In this document: positions 1-6,121 of the stretch, in pieces
Layout of the letters: every line of letters begins with the position of its first letter
Position numbering within the stretch: the first letter of the stretch is position 1
Origin: a virus
Length of the DNA stretch: 25,720 bases
IMG/VR virus record: IMGVR_UViG_3300027782_000328
Coordinates: 1 to 25,720 of that record
Direction: 5' to 3' (one strand)
Notes under the pieces: generated by a model
Databases searched by the model: none
The model's input: only the letters and a program-made list of their open reading frames with translations
Told to the model about the DNA's origin: nothing
Program-made: the position numbers and the translations under genes

Positions 1-167
1 CAATCCACCCTTAGAGTGGTATTTCCTTTTATACGTTCATTATATGGGCAGTGAGCACACTTTCCACCACAACATGGACCTCTTTCTTTAAGATATTCTT
101 TAGTAAACACAACTCTCCCATCTTCTAAATAGTAGTCTTTTCCTTCTACAAATTGTTTATCTTCCAT
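1..167 (-). CDS. Small CC/CxHCPY cysteine-motif protein (DUF5522-like), 3' end outside window
   Basis: The reading frame starts at 167 with MEDKQFVEGKDYYLEDG and stays open for 55 codons to the window edge, so the C-terminus is missing. Near residue 30 it carries RGPCCGGKCAHCPYN. This resembles the RGxCCGxxCxHCPY signature of small DUF5522-type bacterial proteins, whose cysteines may bind a metal. Seen: the motif and the short YYLEDGRVVFTKEYLKERG lead-in, which also fits that family. Inferred: metal binding; the function is not known. The start codon overlaps the stop of the upstream 56-aa gene (TAATG), which suggests translational coupling. Confidence 0.7.
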   Translation of the reverse strand, partial: MEDKQFVEGKDYYLEDGRVVFTKEYLKERGPCCGGKCAHCPYNERIKGNTTLRVD

Positions 168-337
168 TATATAGAATTTTTTCTATTCATTGATGAATGG
201 ACAATGATTTCTCCTTTCTTAAATAATCTATCAACACTAGTGATGTTTAGATTAAACATATTTGAAATTTCTAAAGATGTTAACGTAGGATATCTTTCTT
301 TATATTCAAATATTAAAAGTTGAGTTTTGATTGTCAT
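167..337 (-). CDS. 56-aa putative helix-turn-helix protein
   Basis: This short frame encodes MTIKTQLLIFEYKERYP, then a stretch (residues about 20-42, TSLEISNMFNLNITSVDRLF) with the pattern of a helix-turn-helix: a short helix, a turn, then a recognition helix with polar residues. A basic wing-like end follows (FKKGEIIVHSSMNRK). It is probably a small DNA-binding regulator, but the call rests only on this pattern. The start overlaps the end of the upstream 90-aa gene by 32 bases, and its TAA overlaps the next ATG. The long same-strand overlap is a reason for some caution. Confidence 0.6.
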   Translation of the reverse strand: MTIKTQLLIFEYKERYPTLTSLEISNMFNLNITSVDRLFKKGEIIVHSSMNRKNSI

Positions 338-578
338 TGTTTCTAATTTGTTTTAATATTACACTCTCATCTTCATATACATATCTATACTTAGATTCTC
401 TATATTGATCTAATATGAAAGCATTATCATGTTTAGTAAGTCTTCTAAAGAATATTCCTTTATCATTATGTGTTTCTACAGCTAGAATGAATCTGCTGTC
501 ATCATATCCACAAACTACACCAGAATAATTAGAATGAGTTACTACTTTTTCTTTATACAGGTTGAATAGGCGTTCCAT
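306..578 (-). CDS. Hypothetical phage protein, 90 aa
   Basis: The frame begins MERLFNLYKEKVVTHSNYSG and ends QNSTFNI with TGA. The composition looks like a soluble alternating strand/turn protein (GVVCGYDDSRFILAVE, then FFRRLTKH). I do not recognise the family. It overlaps the 3' end of the upstream 112-aa gene by 26 bases and the start of the downstream 56-aa gene by 32 bases. This fits the compressed layout of the region and a shared transcript. No membrane segment or metal motif is visible. Confidence 0.7.
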   Translation of the reverse strand: MERLFNLYKEKVVTHSNYSGVVCGYDDSRFILAVETHNDKGIFFRRLTKHDNAFILDQYRESKYRYVYEDESVILKQIRNNDNQNSTFNI

Positions 579-891
579 CTTTACTTAGATTTAAAGTTTT
601 TAATCTGTTCTCTAACTCATACTCCACCTTTAGAATAAAGTTGATTTTCTCTTCGAGTTCTTGATCAATAACCCTACCTACAAATGGCATCATATCATAA
701 AGATTTGTATACACTCTAGCCATTCCATATTTAGTCTTTATTTGACTAAATTCAAATCCTGGAATCTTTATAAGATCATTAAATATTTGATCTACATATG
801 CAAGTACAGAGGGCTCATTGATGTCCATACCATAGTGGTCTTCTTCAATGTATTCCTTATACTTCTCGTTAAATTCTTTGCTTGTTCTCAT
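553..891 (-). CDS. Conserved hypothetical phage protein, 112 aa
   Basis: The protein starts MRTSKEFNEKYKEYIEEDHYG and carries IPGFEFSQIKTKYGMARVYTNL in the middle. I recognise this combination (KEFNEKYKxYxEExHYG ... IPGFxxSQIKxKxGMARxY) as a recurrent small protein of Bacteroidetes phages of unknown function. It is helix-rich and soluble. The start follows an A-rich leader just downstream of a stem-loop at 908-934. The 3' end overlaps the next gene by 26 bases. No catalytic motif is apparent. Confidence 0.8.
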   Translation of the reverse strand: MRTSKEFNEKYKEYIEEDHYGMDINEPSVLAYVDQIFNDLIKIPGFEFSQIKTKYGMARVYTNLYDMMPFVGRVIDQELEEKINFILKVEYELENRLKTLNLSKDGTPIQPV

Positions 892-907
892 TGGTTTTTT
901 AAATTGT

Positions 908-934
908 AGGGAGACAAATATAATTCATCTCCCT
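908..934 (-). promoter_or_regulatory. Stem-loop with a -7-like box in its loop, upstream of the 112-aa gene
   Basis: On the minus strand the perfect 7-bp arms AGGGAGA and TCTCCCT flank a 13-base loop that contains TATATTTG (915-922), a match to the Bacteroidetes -7 box TAnnTTTG. No TTTG is found at the expected -33 position, and no T-run follows the stem. It is therefore not a textbook terminator and only half a promoter. It fills the gap between the 136-aa gene and the 112-aa gene and could be a regulatory hairpin or an RNA-processing site. Confidence 0.4.
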
Positions 935-946
935 GATTAATCCTAA

Positions 947-1357
947 TTATTCTTCTACTATTTCCTCACCTGTCACTTCTATTTCTTCTAGAACAGGTGT
1001 TAGTTTGTTCTCTAAGATTTCAAAAGCTGCTTCTACACCAAAGTGTTCAGCTTCTTTTCTTGTCTTCCAAGACTTAGTCGTTGCTTCATTCCCAATTTTG
1101 ATTGTAAATTCTCCATTAGGGTATAATGAAGTTTCTATCACTATACCATTTTCATCGAACACATCAAATAGTATTCTGACGTTCACATCAATCAACTTAC
1201 CCACTTTATCATCTTCCACTCCTTCTTCAAGCATAAACTGCTTGAATTCCTCAGGAACGTTTTCATCTTTAAATGATTCTAACATTGTTCTCATAAACCA
1301 ATCTTTAACTACCTTTTTAGCTAAAGGGTATTTTTCTAAAAGTTCTAATCCAGTCAT
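947..1357 (-). CDS. Conserved hypothetical phage protein, 136 aa
   Basis: The protein starts MTGLELLEKYPLAKKVVKDWF and continues ESFKDENVPEEFKQFMLEEG, IDVNVRILFDVFDENGI and TRKEAEHFGVEAAFEILENKL. I recognise this arrangement as a widespread small protein of Bacteroidetes phages with no assigned function. It looks soluble and mixed alpha/beta, with an acidic C-terminus (EEIEVTGEEIVEE). The leader before its start resembles the A-rich junction element found at 20.3-24.9 kb, and the upstream gene ends in that leader. Confidence 0.82.
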   Translation of the reverse strand: MTGLELLEKYPLAKKVVKDWFMRTMLESFKDENVPEEFKQFMLEEGVEDDKVGKLIDVNVRILFDVFDENGIVIETSLYPNGEFTIKIGNEATTKSWKTRKEAEHFGVEAAFEILENKLTPVLEEIEVTGEEIVEE

Positions 1358-1358
1358 A

Positions 1359-1562
1359 TTATTTTGTTTTTAATTGTTTATTTAACATTTTTGCTGCATC
1401 AGCCCACCAGTCTCTTTCGAAATCAAGTTCACTAAGTGGATCTAAATCTTTACATGCATTGTGTCTAATATCATACATTAGACTTACTAGGCGACAAAAC
1501 TCTGCAGCTTTTTCTGTCCCCACTTCTTCTATAATAACTTCTAACACTTCTCTGTTACACAT
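1359..1562 (-). CDS. Hypothetical protein, 67 aa
   Basis: The short frame MCNREVLEVIIEEVGTEKAA... contains CRLVSLMYDIRHN and a tryptophan-rich end FERDWWADAAKMLNKQLKTK. It looks helical and soluble; I do not recognise a function. It overlaps the end of the upstream 192-aa gene by 22 bases and ends one base before the downstream ATG. Its last codons (AAA ACA AAA TAA) double as the A-rich leader of the next gene. Confidence 0.75.
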   Translation of the reverse strand: MCNREVLEVIIEEVGTEKAAEFCRLVSLMYDIRHNACKDLDPLSELDFERDWWADAAKMLNKQLKTK

Positions 1563-2119
1563 ATTTCTTTTATTTTATCAAGTTCTAAAATTTCTTTTTC
1601 TTCACTCCAACCTTCCCAAACTTCATAATCCTCTCCAACTATTGATTTAAAATCTATTCCAAGTTTTTCTTCCCAGAAGCTTACAAGGTCTTCAGCTTTG
1701 TTAAAGATTCTATATTGCAGAGATATCTCATCTTTGTGTAATCCATTTCTAGTAATCTTTACTATCTTTGGAAACATCTTTTGAAAGTTTGCAGATGTTT
1801 TTGAATATTTACCTTGTTTTACAAGTTCATAATCTCTGTTATATTTATTATCAAGTTGGTACACCACTACGACATATCCATCTTCATAATCATAGTCTTC
1901 TATGACAGCTTTTGTTCTCTCATATTCACTGTCTAGAAACTCTCTGAATTTATCTAAGTCAGTAGGTTTAAATAATAGATAAATAGATTCTTTGTATTGA
2001 TCATCTCTTCTATTATCCTTTACATACGCATTGATAAATCCATTACCTTTAAGAGCATCCTTAGGTACCTTGAGAGTAGGTACCATAAAGATGCTAGTTA
2101 TATTCTTTTTTATTTCCAT
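1541..2119 (-). CDS. Conserved hypothetical phage protein, 192 aa
   Basis: The protein starts MEIKKNITSIFMVPTLKVP and includes INAYVKDNRRDD, YLLFKPTDLDKFREFLDSEYER and KIVKITRNGLHKDEISLQYRIF. The last helix carries FWEEKLGIDF. The N-terminal FMVPTLKxPKDxLKxNGFINxY pattern looks familiar from crAss-like phage hypotheticals, but no function is known to me. It is soluble, with no metal motif. It begins just after the stop of the PD-(D/E)XK nuclease and ends in TAG, which argues against TAG recoding in this phage. Confidence 0.8.
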   Translation of the reverse strand: MEIKKNITSIFMVPTLKVPKDALKGNGFINAYVKDNRRDDQYKESIYLLFKPTDLDKFREFLDSEYERTKAVIEDYDYEDGYVVVVYQLDNKYNRDYELVKQGKYSKTSANFQKMFPKIVKITRNGLHKDEISLQYRIFNKAEDLVSFWEEKLGIDFKSIVGEDYEVWEGWSEEKEILELDKIKEICVTEKC

Positions 2120-2120
2120 G

Positions 2121-3173
2121 TTATCCTTTAATGTTTACAACTCCATTAGACAAATAGTTTTTGTGGCTTATAGTCCATGTACCAGTTGTTACACACCAAG
2201 ACAATGCAGCAATAAGATCTCCCACACCAGGATATGTTCTACCCTTGTGTACAAAACCATGATAGGCATCTCCCATATCATCAATATCAAGAGTGTATAT
2301 CAATGGTTGATAGTAGTTAGTGCTGTCACATACAATAAACTTTAGATATTCTACTACATATCCATAACATGAACTCTCTGGATCATCTACTAGTTTTAAC
2401 ATTGCATGATAGTATAGATAGGCTTGAATATATGCTCTTCTGTATAGATAGTATTCTTCATAGAAGTTTTCTACACTCCATGTGCACTTAAGATCATATG
2501 GTTGAACAATCTTCTTATCATGATCAATCACCACTTTATCCAACATACTCTTGAACTTATATCCATCAATTATATATCCTTCCACTTGCATCTGGTCTAT
2601 GATTTCATATCTAGAGCTATTAGTTAGATTTACAATTGGTGCTGTTGTAGTATTGATTCTAAGCTGTTCTACAATTTTCTCAGCAATAGATATTTCCATT
2701 GTATTCACCACTGTCAAATTCTTGCTTCTAACAGTGCGTATTTCATTGTAATATATCTCAGCATCACTTCCTATAAATTTACTTATTACAGCCTCGTATT
2801 TGATCTTGAATCCAGAATCTTTATATGCTGCTTCTAATAATTCATTCATAGGTGTTTTCACTATACCATCTTCATCTGTAGCATCTCTTGTATGTTTATA
2901 TAATGCTTCAACAAAATCTAACATCAATCCTGTTGGTGTAGAAGTACAAGATGACATATAAAACTTATCATCAAATAGATGAGGTTCCATAAGTAGGGTT
3001 TCGACTATGCGTCCCATATTAGCTGCTGAGCTATCTTTGTCTTCTACCTTCTCTCCAAGAATGTATTTCTTGTAATACTTCTTTCTGTCTTGAGAGAAAT
3101 CTTTCAATGAACTTGAACTGTCCATTTCCACTGCTCTGTATTGAGCTTCTGTTTTTGCTGTTCCTTTTATCAT
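2121..3173 (-). CDS. PD-(D/E)XK exonuclease, exodeoxyribonuclease VIII-like
   Basis: This 350-aa protein has the layout of phage RecE/RecB-type nucleases: SSSSLKDFSQDRKKYYKKY (about 20-38), the GRIVETLL motif (54-61), then a catalytic core with MLDKVVID (D212), PYDLKC (D227 and K229), and RRAYIQAYLYY (245-255), which matches the Q-x-x-x-Y helix of the fold. These residues form the expected D...DxK active site. The family degrades or resects double-stranded DNA, feeding recombination or host DNA breakdown. It is packed with a 3-4-base overlap to the small genes on its downstream side. Which member of the superfamily it is closest to cannot be settled by eye. Confidence 0.8.
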   Translation of the reverse strand: MIKGTAKTEAQYRAVEMDSSSSLKDFSQDRKKYYKKYILGEKVEDKDSSAANMGRIVETLLMEPHLFDDKFYMSSCTSTPTGLMLDFVEALYKHTRDATDEDGIVKTPMNELLEAAYKDSGFKIKYEAVISKFIGSDAEIYYNEIRTVRSKNLTVVNTMEISIAEKIVEQLRINTTTAPIVNLTNSSRYEIIDQMQVEGYIIDGYKFKSMLDKVVIDHDKKIVQPYDLKCTWSVENFYEEYYLYRRAYIQAYLYYHAMLKLVDDPESSCYGYVVEYLKFIVCDSTNYYQPLIYTLDIDDMGDAYHGFVHKGRTYPGVGDLIAALSWCVTTGTWTISHKNYLSNGVVNIKG

Positions 3174-3400
3174 AATGTTTGTTTAAATGCTTCTATAATT
3201 TGTGGATACAAAGCTCGTATCTCCCTTGGTACTCTATTGAAAAACCATCTCACTTCTAATTCATACTGATCACCATTTGGATCTAGTCCTTGTGGATGTA
3301 TCAACCAGAAGTAATGATATTTTCCTTGATGCTCTATGTGGCCTTCATGCCACACTTCGTTAAACGAAGGCTCTTTATTAATCGTTATTGCATTTTTCAT
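3170..3400 (-). CDS. Conserved hypothetical phage protein, 76 aa
   Basis: The protein reads MKNAITINKEPSFNEVWHEG... with HIEHQGKYHYFWLIHPQG, then EVRWFFNRVPREIRALYPQIIEAFK. I recognise the WHEGHIEHQGKxHYFWLIxPQG ... EVRWFFxxVPxEVR pattern from crAss-like and other Bacteroidetes phages, where it sits near nuclease genes. The function is not known. Four-base overlaps join it to both neighbours (upstream 78-aa gene, downstream nuclease), so the three are probably co-translated. Confidence 0.8.
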   Translation of the reverse strand: MKNAITINKEPSFNEVWHEGHIEHQGKYHYFWLIHPQGLDPNGDQYELEVRWFFNRVPREIRALYPQIIEAFKQTL

Positions 3401-3633
3401 AGCTCTACTGTATCAGGATTCCAAGGATATCCATATATTCTATAACGTGAGTCACCTGTTCCAAACCATTGGGATATGGAATCTCTCTCACTAACAAGTT
3501 GTTCAGGAGTTAACGTCATTATATCTCCTTTATGCATAATCTCCATTTTTTCACCAAGTCTTATGCATTGTTTCACTTTTTCTTCTGGTACTTCAGCATT
3601 ACCATTGTAAAGCTTTTTTGATTCTACTCTCAT
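3397..3633 (-). CDS. Conserved hypothetical phage protein, 78 aa
   Basis: The sequence is MRVESKKLYNGNAEVPEEKV..., with MHKGDIMTLTPEQLVSERDS and a C-terminal aromatic end YRIYGYPWNPDTVEL. It looks like a compact soluble protein; I do not recognise a domain. It lies between the HNH nuclease and the 76-aa gene, with four-base overlaps at both ends. A shared nuclease-related role is possible but not shown. Confidence 0.78.
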   Translation of the reverse strand: MRVESKKLYNGNAEVPEEKVKQCIRLGEKMEIMHKGDIMTLTPEQLVSERDSISQWFGTGDSRYRIYGYPWNPDTVEL

Positions 3634-4019
3634 TTTGTTTTAATTTTAGATTGTTTTTCTTTTAATGTTTTTTTGTTGTGACATGTTTCACATAACACTT
3701 GTAGGTTGTCTTGCTCACAGAACAGTCTCTCCACAAATTGTGGTAAGTCTGTTGATGTATTCAGACTTCCTGCAGGAATTATATGATCTACATTGATATT
3801 CTTTTCAGGATGCCATGTTTTGCACTTCTTACATTGGTATTCGTACTTCTGACGTTTGTTATCACCCTTGTATAGTCTACGTGCATTCATTTTGCATACT
3901 GATATGGGTTTCCACCATCTACTCTTCTGTCTCAAAGCACTTCTGATGAATGACCAAAACATTGCTTCGCTCATTGTACCATCACATCTTGTCTTTGGGA
4001 CCAACACTCTCTTTGCCAT
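3630..4019 (-). CDS. HNH endonuclease, 129 aa
   Basis: The C-terminal half carries a complete HNH (beta-beta-alpha metal) site: CKKC (63-66), VDHIIPAG (77-84) and LQVLCETCHNKKT (106-118), so the structural zinc cysteines and the catalytic His/Asn are present. The N-terminus has TMSEAMFWSFIRSALRQKSR, a lead-in common to phage HNH proteins. I chose MAKRV at 4019 as the start. An alternative ATG at 4046 would overlap the previous gene, and AT-rich leader sequence precedes 4019. It probably cuts DNA. It looks like a resident phage gene rather than a recent insertion, because it is tightly coupled to the genes downstream. Confidence 0.85.
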   Translation of the reverse strand: MAKRVLVPKTRCDGTMSEAMFWSFIRSALRQKSRWWKPISVCKMNARRLYKGDNKRQKYEYQCKKCKTWHPEKNINVDHIIPAGSLNTSTDLPQFVERLFCEQDNLQVLCETCHNKKTLKEKQSKIKTK

Positions 4020-4029
4020 GTAATTATAA

Positions 4030-4467
4030 TTAAGTTTCGTCCCCAAAATCCATAGAATAAGGGACGAATTGATTTAAATAGTCAATTGCTGATTTTAATA
4101 CTGATACATTATCATTAGCGTTACCAAGAAGTATATTACATTTAGCACATAATAAACCTCTTACTTTTCCACTTGTGTGACAATGATCTATATATAAACC
4201 ACCATGTTTTGATACTGTAGAATATTCTTTATTACATATTTTACATTTTTTATTTTGTAAAACATATAATTCTTCAACGTAGTTAGCATCTATACCATAA
4301 GTATTTATTGTATTTCTATTTTTACTTTTAGTATAATCATAAGTGTCTTTCTTTTGTTTATAATTACAGACCTTACAATAATGATGAACTCCTAATCTTC
4401 CATTTTTATCTTTTGTAAAGTTAGATAAATCTTTCTCTTCTTTACACTTACTACATATCTTATTCAT
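4030..4467 (-). CDS. Recombination endonuclease VII-type HNH nuclease, free-standing homing type
   Basis: The 145-aa protein opens with two CxxC pairs (C5/C8 and C31/C34, in KICSKCKEEKDLSNF and HHYCKVCNYK), a common N-terminal zinc module. The endonuclease VII core follows: CKICNKEY (75-82), YIDHCHTSGKVRG (92-104) and LLCAKCNILLGNA (105-117), with catalytic D94, H95 and N111. In T4 this family resolves branched DNA; free-standing copies in phages often behave as homing endonucleases. The start is MNKICSK at 4467; a longer frame from 4527 would run through the promoter-like box. It sits between rIIB and the resident HNH gene with its own leader, which suggests a mobile insertion. Confidence 0.85.
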   Translation of the reverse strand: MNKICSKCKEEKDLSNFTKDKNGRLGVHHYCKVCNYKQKKDTYDYTKSKNRNTINTYGIDANYVEELYVLQNKKCKICNKEYSTVSKHGGLYIDHCHTSGKVRGLLCAKCNILLGNANDNVSVLKSAIDYLNQFVPYSMDFGDET

Positions 4468-4486
4468 GACAATTAACTTTATAATA

Positions 4487-4494
4487 CAAAGATA
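4487..4494 (-). promoter_or_regulatory. Bacteroidetes-type -7 box (TATCTTTG) before the endonuclease VII gene
   Basis: The minus strand reads TATCTTTG 20 bases upstream of the ATG at 4467, a full match to the TAnnTTTG -7 box. A TTTTG lies 24 bases further upstream (about 4519-4523), longer than the N20 spacing of the better promoters here, so the -33 part is doubtful. The roughly 100-base gap between rIIB and this gene otherwise holds nothing that I recognise. Confidence 0.5.
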
Positions 4495-4569
4495 ACACAC
4501 TTTTGTGACATATTGGGACAAAAGCATGTTAACTTTATATTAAAAATCCGGGACAAAACTATAATTAAA

Positions 4570-6108
4570 TTACTTAATTGTAACCACTCTGTCTTTTATC
4601 TTAGTTTTCATCTCACTAAGATTAGCAACAATCATGTTGATTTCTGATGCAGAAATCTGTGGTAGATTAAACTCATACTTCCTAGCTTCAGTAGAGAATC
4701 CATCTTTAACTTTTTCTGTTAGAGACTCTAACTCACGAATAGCATACTCTTCATCTAGTTGTAAGAAGTCAAAGCTTCTGTCATTCATAATCTGGTCTGC
4801 TTCAGCAACAGTGGTTAGCATGAATGGAAGATATTCCCAACATCTACCTTTCTCTCTACCAATACCTACAACCTTCATAGGATTATGAAGAGTCATTACA
4901 GTGGTATCACCACAAAGAACATAAGGAGCTGTGTATCCTGCGAAGTGTAATCCTGCAGTAGCACAATCTTGTGTAGACCAGTTACAATCTTCTTTAGGCA
5001 TACTTACAACTTGTCCAACACGAATGTCAAATGTTCTGCTCCAGTTGTCAGTGAATCTATTCTCTTCTCTATTAGGAAGATCTAGATATAGTTCTGTTAA
5101 CCCACCAATTTTAGTTCCATGTTCTACATAAACAGTTTCTGTGTAATCATACTCTTCCACTTCTCCTGTTCCATTACAAACATCACAGTCTTCCCATTCA
5201 CCATCATCTTCCCATGGATCAGTATGCCATCCACCTTCACCATCACACTCTGAACAAATAGTAGATGTAAATGTTTTAGTTTGTGTTAAATGATCTTCAT
5301 GTACAAGTTTGTACTCACCATCTTCTAAGAATACAGTGTAGTGATCTGGGTTCTTCTTCCATACAGCTTTCACCTTGTTGTAAGCATTACTCACAAAATT
5401 TACAAGCTCTGGAGAACCATGTAATGTAACAACATTACGAAGAGCTACAAAGAATCCTTGTTTAGTAATCTTAAAAGAATTCTCTGTTAAGAATCTATAA
5501 AGCTCATGTGCCACTTCAGCTCTAGGATTAAGACAACACCACATAAAGAAGTTTTTATGTGCCATATACTCATCATCTTGCATCAATTGATCACTGAACA
5601 CTTCTTGAGAAGGTTCATTAGCCACTCTATCAACTATCTCAATGAATTTCTCCACAAGTAATTGAGGAAGACTTCTAGATGTTCCTGCTAGATAGACAGT
5701 GTTACCTTCCACTCTAAAGTCAGAAAGAACAGCAAGTATCTGAATACCTTGTTGTAATGCTTTGATTCTAGCAGTTTCAGCTTTTGCTTTCTCTACATCA
5801 GCCATCACTTCTGCAGAAGACATAATAGCTAATATCTCTTCTACAGATGTAGCTTCTGATACAGCATAGAAATCATCTTCACATGCATTAGGTTTGCTAA
5901 GAATAGCACCATCGTTTAACACTACTGTTAGTGTATCATTTACTATCTTCATACTGAAGAATGGTCGTTGAGGTGGTTTTGCTGTACACTTTTGGTCAAC
6001 TGGAACATCTTGTTCCATAAGACTATCTAACTTGTTTGCAATCACTCTGTCAATTGACACTTCCACTTTGCTCTTGAACCAGTCAAGGCTTAAAAATTTG
6101 TTTTCCAT
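4570..6108 (-). CDS. rIIB: rIIB-like protein with an inserted DnaJ-type zinc-binding hairpin
   Basis: This 512-aa protein lies directly downstream of rIIA, as in T4. The central part resembles rIIB: HKNFFMWCCLNPRAEVAHELYRF (184-206), FKITKQGFFVALRNVVTLHG (212-231), then DCATAGLHFAG (381-391). Between these lies CSECDGEG (285-292) and CDVCNGTG (308-315), two CxxCxGxG repeats of the DnaJ zinc-finger type, an addition I do not expect in T4 rIIB. In T4 the rII pair controls lysis inhibition and exclusion by lambda; in crAss-like phages the role is not known. Residues 90-130 look like a coiled helix. The 13-base spacing from rIIA suggests co-translation. Confidence 0.8.
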   Translation of the reverse strand: MENKFLSLDWFKSKVEVSIDRVIANKLDSLMEQDVPVDQKCTAKPPQRPFFSMKIVNDTLTVVLNDGAILSKPNACEDDFYAVSEATSVEEILAIMSSAEVMADVEKAKAETARIKALQQGIQILAVLSDFRVEGNTVYLAGTSRSLPQLLVEKFIEIVDRVANEPSQEVFSDQLMQDDEYMAHKNFFMWCCLNPRAEVAHELYRFLTENSFKITKQGFFVALRNVVTLHGSPELVNFVSNAYNKVKAVWKKNPDHYTVFLEDGEYKLVHEDHLTQTKTFTSTICSECDGEGGWHTDPWEDDGEWEDCDVCNGTGEVEEYDYTETVYVEHGTKIGGLTELYLDLPNREENRFTDNWSRTFDIRVGQVVSMPKEDCNWSTQDCATAGLHFAGYTAPYVLCGDTTVMTLHNPMKVVGIGREKGRCWEYLPFMLTTVAEADQIMNDRSFDFLQLDEEYAIRELESLTEKVKDGFSTEARKYEFNLPQISASEINMIVANLSEMKTKIKDRVVTIK

Positions 6109-6121
6109 TTTATTTATTTAA

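Noticed and set aside
661-909. Plus-strand frames such as 661-909, 1005-1373, 2031-2345, 11510-11944 and 18066-18413
   Set aside because: All lie opposite strong minus-strand genes, with low-complexity or mirror-like composition, no recognised motif and no leader of the local type. They are antisense shadows.
2064-2085. Two GGTACC sites close together near 2070
   Set aside because: They encode V-P repeats (VPTLKVP) in the 192-aa protein; coding repetition explains them.
1541-2119. Possible stop-codon recoding, as in several crAss-like phages
   Set aside because: All large genes read through in the standard code, and the 192-aa gene ends in TAG at 1541 just where the neighbouring frame requires it. 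TAA and TGA are also used as stops.
4020-4046. Nine-residue upstream extension of the HNH gene (start at 4046)
   Set aside because: It overlaps the end of the endonuclease VII gene, and its codons lie in the AT-rich leader of the start at 4019.
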